From assembly GCA_963573305.1 (NCBI GenBank), contig OY754333.1, positions 21,139,013-21,203,012 on the forward strand: DNA of 64,000 nt, given 5' to 3'. The notes beneath the pieces are model-generated. The model made no database searches. It was not told where the DNA came from and saw nothing but the letters and a program-made list of their open reading frames with translations. The translations under genes were made by a program, and so were the position numbers. Every line of letters begins with the position of its first letter. Within the stretch, counting starts at the first letter, position 1. Source of the stretch: Pyrrhosoma nymphula. Its lineage: Eukaryota; Arthropoda; Insecta; Odonata; Coenagrionidae. Shown here piece after piece: positions 56,701-64,000 of this stretch.

Positions 56701-57385
56701 AAAGGTGGGGTTATTTTGTAGCCAAAAGCGGTGTTATTTTACCCTGAAATCGGTGTTATTTTCACGACAAAATATGTGGAGTGAATTAAGTGCCCTCCTA
56801 CCAGCAGGCAATAAGTGTTGGATACCATTGATTAGGGAAAATTTAAACAAGTAATAGCATGCTGTATTCACATTTTGTGTTTGTATGTTTGACATAACCA
56901 ATTTACATAAAGAGACAAATTACAGTTACGAGTTAGTATTTCCTAATGACAAAATTGCCAGTGTGGCCAAAATTTCTTCTTTTAGACTCGTTCTCCTATT
57001 TTTTAGCACAGTGTTGTAGGAGGAAAGAACTCTGAGTACACATTTGCTCAGGGGTCCAAATCGCTTCAAGGCACTTTAATGAAAATGATGGTTCAAAAAA
57101 TTTTAGTACCTGAATCGGTTTCATTACAGCCACTGAACCCTGGAAATTTTCTTGCTGTAATATTCGACGTAATTCCCCAAACCCCAATATCAACTTTTCC
57201 GTCTCAGTTGACTACAAGCCATGAACTTTTTTCAATTTCGTGATAACGTCAGGGCTCACCTCAGTTGTTAGAAGCTACTTGAGGGTCAAAAACTGTTTTC
57301 AAATCTTACTCTACTTTTGGAGCTTCTACTATAAGAGGGCAACGTTTTATTGATACCTTTGATGTCATCTGCACTAGTATCGACT

Positions 57386-57700
57386 TTACAGCTTCTGCTT
57401 TAGAAGTTGTCGTGCCTTGCAAGGAATCAGTACCTGGTATTCTAAAAAGATAACACTGAATATTATTATGGATGCTTGCCGTTTTATTCCACTCCCACCG
57501 GCAGAATTCTTTTCAACATTAGCATTATGCTTTTCACTAAAAATGTGTTTCGTGCAGCTGTCCTTCCTTTTCCACGAGACATTTGTGTTGCAAAAACGAC
57601 AAACAATTGCTTTGTTATCAGCGCAATATAATCCATGTTGTCGAAATTCTGCCTCACGCTGCTTTGCCATCACCTTCTACTTCGGCATTATAAGTTTTGG
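57386..57700 (-). pseudogene. zinc-finger (BED/CGGBP1-like) transposase fragment
   Basis: On the - strand a 95-codon frame has CRFCNTNVSWKRKDSCTKHI followed by FSEKH: C-x2-C and H-x-x-x-x-x-H spacing as in the BED-type or CGGBP1-like finger that starts many hAT-type proteins. Downstream similarity to a nuclease is not visible. The tail of the frame (after GGSGIKR) looks non-coding. Confidence 0.45.
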
Positions 57701-57839
57701 TGAATGTGATACCACTGTCACGAAAGAAAATCACTATGCTGATGCCGTGACACGCACCCCTTGAAAGTAGGCAACCATTCTTCGCATTCCCCAACATCCG
57801 TAATTTACGCCGTTTTGGGCAAGGTTCCCACTCACGTAA

Positions 57840-57893
57840 GTACATATTAACGTAAGTCGAGGCTTACGTAACTCGGGGACTGCCTGTATAGAA
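57840..57893. repeat. possible transposon end
   Basis: ACGTAAGTCGAGGCTTACGT is followed by AACTCGGGGACTGCCTGTA; read inversely it begins CAGGCAGTCCCCGAGTTACG, in the style of pogo/Tigger or hAT-type ends. Its partner was not found, so this is one end at most. Confidence 0.35.
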
Positions 57894-58537
57894 AAATTTT
57901 GGCATGCATTTTTCACTCCTTTTGTTCAAATTCACAAAACTTGATTGAAGAATATTATATCCGAGTAACATTTCTAAATAAAGTTGTACCGGGAAGGTCA
58001 TTTCCAAATAAATATGTACTGCTAAACTAAATGTTTGCAGTCGCAAGTTAAATGACATAGACCGCCAAAATGAGAAAATTTAGGTTGCAAATGTTGAAAT
58101 TCGCGATAATATACGAAATTCGCGTTTTCGCGGAAAACCCCCAGAATTCGCGTACAAATTCGCGTTATCGTATTTGCGAGTTTTGCATGTCCCTAACTAT
58201 AACCTATCGAAGCTAATGTAACTACGACTATTGATGCATTAGGAGAAACCTGCTAATACTTGGTTGGAGGTGAATTTCACAAACATGCACTACACTAGGT
58301 ATGCTACCAATGTTAGCGGGACCGTTTGCATCGATATTTTTTACAACTACATACATGCATAGAGATACAAGAGTTATACAGAGAAACATAGGGGGAGGGG
58401 GTGAAAAGTGTTGAAAAGCAGGAGATGAATGTGTGTTTAGGGAATTGAGTGTGCATGCAATCTTGACTGCAGTGTAATAGTCGATTGTTTAAAGACTTTT
58501 GTAGTAAAAATATGTGAAAGAAAACTGTCATCATCAT
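57894..58537. other. spacer, no gene
   Basis: Near 58060-58190 there is a run of related AAATTCGCG words (five or more in 130 bp), a local degenerate repeat. Near 58265 is the LINE-tail phrase TTTCACAAACATGCACTACAC. Confidence 0.4.
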
Positions 58538-58812
58538 CTGAGTAATCTACCGGTTAGAGGTAGGTTATGATGAAAGTCAGAGAAAATCCATCAAACTCTT
58601 ACACGTGCAGTGCCCTATCAACCTCTAGTATTTCTTTCTTCATCTCAGCGTAAGTCCTACCTTTCTCCATCCCGTACATGAAACCTATTCTCTTTCTTCC
58701 CCTTCCCCGCTTGCCCAACATCCTTCCCTCTATCACGGCCTTCAGCAAGCCATCGCCTCTCATTACCCCTTCCGGCCACCTACCCTGCCTTCCCCTAATC
58801 TCATCCAGAAGT
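58538..58812 (-). mobile_element. 5'-truncated LINE copy, 3' end only
   Basis: It aligns closely with 61313-61590: both start GAGTAATCTACCG(G/A)TTAGAG and share CCTTCCCTCTATCACGGCC, TTCAGCAA and CTAATCTCATC. The copy breaks off abruptly at CATCCAGAAG (58812). The shared left boundary defines the family's 3' end. This copy is closer to the long element than the one at 50600-51175. Confidence 0.85.
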
Positions 58813-60189
58813 GGTTTTTTATGTTTGAGTATTACGAACGCCTTAATGGAAAAAGTTGTTCAGAATAAAAAATAAATGTAATCAACACTTTTACTTAAAA
58901 ACCAATGAATTTAAAATTAATATTATGGTTATTTGTACAAAAATCCATTTGCTGGCTCAGTATCTGCCGTGAGAACAAAATAACTCGTCCATCTGGTAAA
59001 CTATTCAATTATCTAACAAATGTTTGTTGACACCTGGAGCAAATGGCATCAATTGCCTGGTATTGGTAACGGCAACAAATACTTCTTCGAAGCGAGCTAT
59101 CGGCATGTGAAGGTTGGTATACATTAACAAGTTTATTGCGCAAGTAACTTGCATATAGCGAATTTTGACATAACTCGCAGGTGTAAACGGGTCTGCGAGT
59201 CCACTTGCAGAACTTTAAAAAGTTTTGGTAAGTCGTTTGAAGAAGCGTATTATTGCCGGTGTAAACGGCAACCCAACTGGCTCCGCTTTAACTTGTGAAA
59301 ACGTTTTCGTCAGAGTAAAATCCCCCGCAAGATTTTGCAGACAAAACTTGCGGAAGTAACCAGTGTCTAAACCCATCTTAGTATTGTATCGTATGTTGTT
59401 AAATAATATGTTTTACCCAATCCGCCATGTTCCTAGAAAGTTACATCCAGGCCATTCTATAGTGAAGTAGTGGCGAACAGATAGAGAGAATGGCTTTTTC
59501 AAAGAGAAAATCAGAAATCGGATTACTCGTAAGTAATGCCCAACCTGATCAGTATGTCTCATGTTGATGTTTTTAGCCTAATCTTAGTCTAATCCTAATT
59601 TTATGGATTACAGCACAAGTTCAGCGAAGGAGAAAGCGATACGTTTGCTGTTTGAAAAAACTGATGACATCGTTTTGCAATATTTCCTCGTAATTTCTCT
59701 CACAGGAACAAGCTATAGATAAGAAAATTATGCATCGCCTCTATAAATTGTCGGCTTTGGAGATTATCTAATATTCTCTTTAAATCGGAATCATATAACT
59801 TTCTTTCCCGTAGATAATTGCTTTAAGTTAGCTCTGAATGGACAGTTGTGTAGTAAAAATGGAAACGGTTGTAAGTGCCAGAAACTAAAATTTTCAGTAT
59901 TCAATAAAATAAGTCCTTCTTTCTCCTACGGCCAAATAAGTCTTCCGACTGCTCTACAAACTAGGGAAAAATTTTCTGACACTTACTAATTTGTCTATCT
60001 TATTACGCCTGGCTTGTACTTCGCTTTTCACCGAAAAAGTCATTTTTTAATTTTTTGGCACTTACATACTTTTCCATTTTTACTACACAATTAACACACA
60101 TTTCCTTGTGTATCACTTCCAAACATGCACGATTCGTCAAAAATCACTGAACGCACGGCAATGATTTTAAGCTATGCGCCTAAGTAAAG
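58813..60189. other. intergenic, no confident feature
   Basis: 59100-59380 holds repeated words around ACTTGC and CTTGCGGAAGT with loosely inverted relations (GTGTAAACGG twice), possibly an old MITE. Nothing else stands out. Confidence 0.35.
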
Positions 60190-60597
60190 CCTGAATCACT
60201 CGATCATTTATTCCGTCCCTTTTCAGGGATAGCACCAATGATAGCTCAAGTGATAGCTCAAATGATGGCTCAAAATGAAGGTTTTCGCGATCACTTTCAG
60301 GGATAGCTGCAGTGATAGGTATCCCTGTCACCTTTTTCATCATTTGAGCGGTCGCTTTTTACGTCCCTCGAGCCGTCCCTGACTCCGTCATTTAGCCAAT
60401 CAGAGTTCATCGTAAACTATATTCGCACTGAAAATCTCGGGTGAGAATATGATGTTCTCACGGAGGACGCAAGTGATCGCGTGAATCAGGAAATGATAGC
60501 TTGAGTGATCACTCTCCCTATCATTTGAGCGATCGCGGAAAGCGTCCCTAAAGTGATCCCTGCCGAGGGATGGGAAAAATGATCATGTGAATCAGGG
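60190..60597. mobile_element. MITE with CCTGAATCAC ends
   Basis: CCTGAATCACTCGATCATTT at the left pairs with AAATGATCATGTGAATCAGG at the right. The interior is full of ATGATAGCTCAA-type words in both orientations, forming many short inverted matches. Non-coding, about 408 bp. Target duplication unclear. Confidence 0.75.
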
Positions 60598-61312
60598 TTA
60601 ACTGGCTAAGATTATGGCGGACCAATCGCGAATAAAAATAACTTGCCAAGCAACCGATTTGGCCTCTCTCTATTTAAACTCTGTGATCATTTCCTTGAAG
60701 CGATTTGGTAAAGTCACAGCCTAGTATTGAAACGAGTCATTTCCCTTCCATTAGGCCTCTGGGAAATCATCAATTCATCCCCCTTTTTATCAATGTCGTC
60801 GATTTCACCGGTAGTTCCGAAAAGCGGTATGTTCTAAATTATTGTGGGTGGGAGTGCTTCTTTTCCATAGTAAAAATGTTCTTCAGCCAGTCTAAATAGT
60901 TCCTTTAAAGTAGTTTGAGCGAGATATCATATCATTTCATGTAAGATTCGAAGACATTGGTCTCAATACAAAGGAAATGATCTCATATTTACAATGATAG
61001 CAAAATATCAGCCACTTTCCATCATGCTTTTTGAGATATTTGCCTAAAGCTACTGGCCATTTTCCATGGGAAATGATACGAGTATGCACTCTAGATAGAA
61101 GTTTATTTTTTTAATGAGTAATTTCCAACGCATATATCTCGTGAATAAAGTGTAAAGTTTTTATATCTTCCCAACTATTTTTAAAGCAAATCAATTATTC
61201 GCCGCAGTCATTTTACAAATTAAAAAAAAACCTTTCGTTGAGAAGGCGTTTTCAGCTTACGGCATGAAAAAATAAGTCAAGTTAACCATAATACCTATTA
61301 ATTCATTCATTA
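60598..61312. other. intergenic, no feature recognised
   Basis: AT-rich, no gene or repeat supported. Confidence 0.4.
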
Positions 61313-61375
61313 GAGTAATCTACCGATTAGAGATAGGTTACCTATGATGAAAGCCAGAGAATATCCAACGAACTC

Positions 61376-61747
61376 CTACACGTGCCGTGCTCTTTCTACC
61401 TCTAGCATTTCTTTCTTCATCTCAGCATAAGTCCTACCTTTCTTCATCCCGTCCATAAAACCTAATCTCTTTCTTCCCATTCCCCGCCTACCCAACATCC
61501 TTCCCTCTATCACGGCCTTCAGCAAACCATCGCCCCTCATTGCCCCTTCCTGCCACCTACCCTGTCTTCCCCTAATCTCATCTATAAGTTTCCTCTCCTC
61601 GCCCACCATGTCAAGCACTTCCTCATTTGTCTTCCTTTCCGTCGAACGCACCTTCTCCATCCTCCTCCGCACCCACATCTCGAAAGCCTTCAGCCTATTT
61701 TCGTCTTCCTTTCCCAAGGTCCACGTTTCTGCCCCATACAACGCCAC
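61376..61747 (-). pseudogene. LINE C-terminal domain
   Basis: A 123-codon stretch begins LYGAETWTLGKEDENRLKAF and continues EMWVRRRMEKV, TNEEVLDMVGEERKLIDEI and RGRQGRW to the stop. The GAETWTL...R(L)xAFExW...TNEEVL pattern is the usual tail of many arthropod LINE polyproteins. It directly precedes the 3' end. Confidence 0.8.
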
Positions 61748-62050
61748 ACTTCATATCAAGCTCTTCACCAGCCTCTTTTTTATATCCTTACTTAGGGTTC
61801 CCGTCATCAGCTCCCTTCTATTATTGAGCGCTTTCATTGCTAGCGCTCTCCTCCTAATGTCTTTGCTACTATGTCCTGTTTCTTTTGGCGTACTACCCAA
61901 GTAATTAAATTGTTCTACTTGCTCCAGTTTGTGACTTCCTACTCTTATCACCAGCCTCGCTTTCTTTGTCCGAGAGAATCTCATTACTTTTGTTTTCTTA
62001 TTATTAATCTTCATCCCTTATTTCTCGCCCTGCATTTCCAATACATCTAC

Positions 62051-62677
62051 TTAAGTTTGCAATCCTTTCGATGACCGACTGACCAACGCCTGGTCGTCTG
62101 CGAATCTAACCGACTTTATCCGCTGGCCTCCTACTTTCATTCCCACATATAGCTCATCCCATGCCTCTCTTACCATTTCCTCAGCATAGATGTTAAAAAG
62201 CAAAGGCGACAACGGGCACCCTTGCCGCACCCCGCGACCTATAACTGCCCTCTCTGATTCACCCTCAGCTACCCTCACCTGAGCCCTTTGACCCATATAT
62301 ATGTTTCGGATTAGTCTCCTTTCACACCAATCTATTCCTATTTTACCCAATATCTGCATTAGTTTCTCCCAGTTTACTCTGTCAAACGCCTTTTCGAAAT
62401 CCACAAAGCAAGCGAAAACATCCTGATTATACTCACTGTGTCCTGATATGTATCTTTCTATAAGTGTCCTCATTACCGCAATCGCGTCTATGGTGGCCCT
62501 CCCCTTCCTGAACCCAAATTGGTCATCGCCTAAATAGTAGTGTGCTCTGCTCTCCAACCTTCTATTTATAACTCTCAGTACAACTTTTGCCGCGTGCGAA
62601 ATAAAACTGATTGTTCTATACTCCTCGCATTCTGACGCTTTCTTCTTCTTCGGGATAGGTATTAATACTGTTTTCAC
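62051..62677 (-). pseudogene. LINE reverse transcriptase core
   Basis: A 208-codon open stretch holds all core motifs. These are VLIPIPKKKKASECEEYRTI (fingers), LGDDQFGFRKGRATIDAI, FVDFEKAFDRVNW (motif A, catalytic Asp), GVRQGCPLSPLLFNIYAEEM (motif B) and VRFADDQALV (motif C, catalytic Asp pair). It ends at a stop just after motif C; the continuation lies across that stop in the next stretch. The catalytic residues are intact even though the polyprotein frame is not. Confidence 0.9.
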
Positions 62678-62875
62678 GAAATCCTCTGGCCATACTCCTT
62701 TCTCTCAGATCCTGCGAATAATTTCGAAAAACGATTTTCTCCCCTTACTACCTAGATTCTTCAGAAGCTCCGAAGGTAGGTTATCGGTTCCCACGGCTTT
62801 TCTATCCTTCATCTCTCTTAATGCCCTCTCTATTTCGCTATCAAGTAACTCTGGTCCAAGGTAATCCTTATCTAT

Positions 62876-63283
62876 TTATCCTTCATCCTCTAGATCTAGG
62901 CTAAAGGGCCTATTCTCGCTGTCATATAGCTCTTCTACGTATTCTCTCCATCTTTCTTGGATATCTTCCTGTTCGATTAATATCTTCCCTGCTTTGTCCT
63001 TAACCTTTGGTATCGTTTGCCCTCTCTTACCACCCGATAAAAGTTTCACCTTGGCGTACAAAGCACCCACTTCCCCCTCCTCCTGCATCTTTTCCATTTC
63101 CTCGCATTGTCCCTTCCACCAGTTTTCTTTTGCCCGATTGGTCACTCGCCGGAGTTTATTATTCCATTCCTTGTACTTCCTCTTGCCTACATCGGTGTTG
63201 ACGTACTTCCATGTCCTTCTCTCCTCCTTTTTCTTAATTATTTCTTCCGTTACCCACTGCTTCTTAACCCTCTTCTTTTCCAC
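62876..63283 (-). pseudogene. LINE EN-RT linker region
   Basis: A highly charged 135-codon stretch with KKQWVTEEIIKKKEERRTWK, WWKGQCEEMEKMQEEGEVGA and IQERWREYVEELYDSENRPF. This segment links endonuclease to reverse transcriptase in the family and matches the fragment at 39236-39640. Confidence 0.8.
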
Positions 63284-63965
63284 CGTTCCTATTGTTTTCT
63301 CTGCCGCTCCTGCGATGCCTGTTTTTATAACCTCCCATCTTCTCTCTATTGTTTCCCATCCGCTTTACTTCACCTATGTTCTTTTCTACCAGCTCTTGGT
63401 ATTCCCTCCTTTTCAACCCTTTCAATGCTTCAAGGTTCCACCTCTTTATCTTCCTACCATTACAAAGCCTTTTGAATCTAACTTCACACTTCATCATCAC
63501 CAAGTTATGATCCGAGTCCGCATCCACCCCTGGATAGCTACGCGAGTTTTTGACACTGTTCCTAAATCTCTGCCTTACCATTATATAATCAATTTGGTAT
63601 CTCCCAGTATCACCCGGCATTTTCAATGTGTACTTATGCCTGGGGTGATGTTTAATCCAAGTGTTTGTCGCTACTAATTTATTTCTTCTACAAAATTCAA
63701 CTGCCTTTTCACCGCGATCATTTCTTCTTCCTAGCCCATACCCTCCCACTTCTAATCCGTCCCTCCCCTCCCCCACCACTGCATTCCAGTCACCCATCAC
63801 TATCAGGTATTTCCTTCCCGGCACTTCTCTAATTATTTCTTCTGCTTGATTGTACACCTCTTCCACCTCTTCCTCCCTATGGTTGTAGGCATATATACCT
63901 GGACCAGCACGAAATTCGTCGGGCGTGCTTTTATTTCTACTACCTACTAGTATCCTGTCGCTCAC
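63264..63965 (-). pseudogene. LINE apurinic endonuclease, C-terminal part
   Basis: A 233-codon stretch with YLIVMGDWNAVVG (catalytic Asp/Asn), GRYQIDYIMVRQRF and ADSDHNLVMMK (SDH motif), in the order of AP-type endonucleases. The N-terminal third, with the metal-binding Glu, lies upstream across a stop near 63970 and runs off the window. The last 35 residues go out of frame with the linker. Confidence 0.85.
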
Positions 63966-64000
63966 CTATTCAATGTTTACCACCCTCAGCCCCAATTTTG

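Larger units (their letters stand above)
61313..64000 (-). mobile_element. EN/RT LINE (RTE-like), 5' end beyond window
   Basis: Reading right to left it has endonuclease (63965-63420), a linker, reverse transcriptase (about 62870-62050) and a C-terminal domain (62010-61376). The 3' end is at about 61313, shared with a truncated copy at 58538. Stops near 63970, 62877, 62705, 62050 and 61750 plus a frameshift near 63300 break the frame, so it is inactive, but most motifs survive. Other fragments of the family lie at 17870, 20277, 39236 and 50600. Clade placement as RTE-like is by overall layout and memory. Confidence 0.85.

Noticed and set aside
60190..60597. CRISPR-like repeated words (ATGATAGCTCAA)
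   Set aside because: The words are irregularly spaced, occur in both orientations and lie inside a MITE in a eukaryotic genome.
62994..63677. 227-codon plus-strand frame rich in Ser, Phe and Pro
   Set aside because: Complement of the LINE endonuclease and linker, which carry real catalytic motifs on the - strand.

Overview
This window looks like arthropod, most likely insect, nuclear DNA. It is AT-rich, carries one host gene split over eight visible exons, and is otherwise filled with introns and many layers of transposable elements. I see no operons, bacterial genes, CRISPR arrays, rRNA or intact tRNA genes. The species cannot be fixed from sequence alone.

The host gene is on the + strand, from 4886 to 35189. 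It encodes a DHHC palmitoyltransferase of the ZDHHC9/14/18 group, whose Drosophila member is approximated (app). Eight exons (4886-5088, 9250-9384, 14198-14335, 18673-18827, 19022-19139, 19608-19744, 21116-21353, 34987-35189) join with consistent GT-AG phases. They give about 442 residues ending in a stop. The N-terminal exon(s), including the first membrane segment, lie left of the window. The last intron is 13.6 kb. A possible polyadenylation signal lies near 37619.

The introns hold transposon debris. Intron 1 has a terminal-inverted-repeat (TIR) element with a THAP-domain relic (about 6127-8190) and an hAT-like open fragment (8478-8861). Intron 2 has a short LTR retroelement with 4-bp target duplications (9832-12629). 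Introns 3 and 6 hold reverse-transcriptase scraps. Intron 7 has a TIR element carrying a tiny two-exon gene remnant (21536-23359), a decayed Jockey/CR1-type LINE (24290-27080), a Tigger/pogo relic (30285-31118) and two foldback elements.

Right of the gene is a transposon graveyard with one striking young element. At 41598-45199 is a complete IS630/Tc1-mariner-superfamily transposon with 487-bp TIRs (4 mismatches), TA duplications and an uninterrupted 502-residue transposase. It sits inside an older hAT element (41176-45690) that still has a perfect 8-bp target duplication. Further right are hAT-type MITEs with perfect duplications (48098-48371, 49040-49519), a SINE-like unit, other MITEs, a CR1-like LINE 3' end (54590-55431), and copies of an EN/RT LINE family. 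The longest of those runs on the - strand from 61313 past the window end.

The best candidate for something new is the nested transposon. Its DDE domain has 85 residues between the second Asp and the Glu, far from the 34-41 of common Tc1/mariner families. Its TIRs are unusually long and nearly identical, which points to recent mobility.
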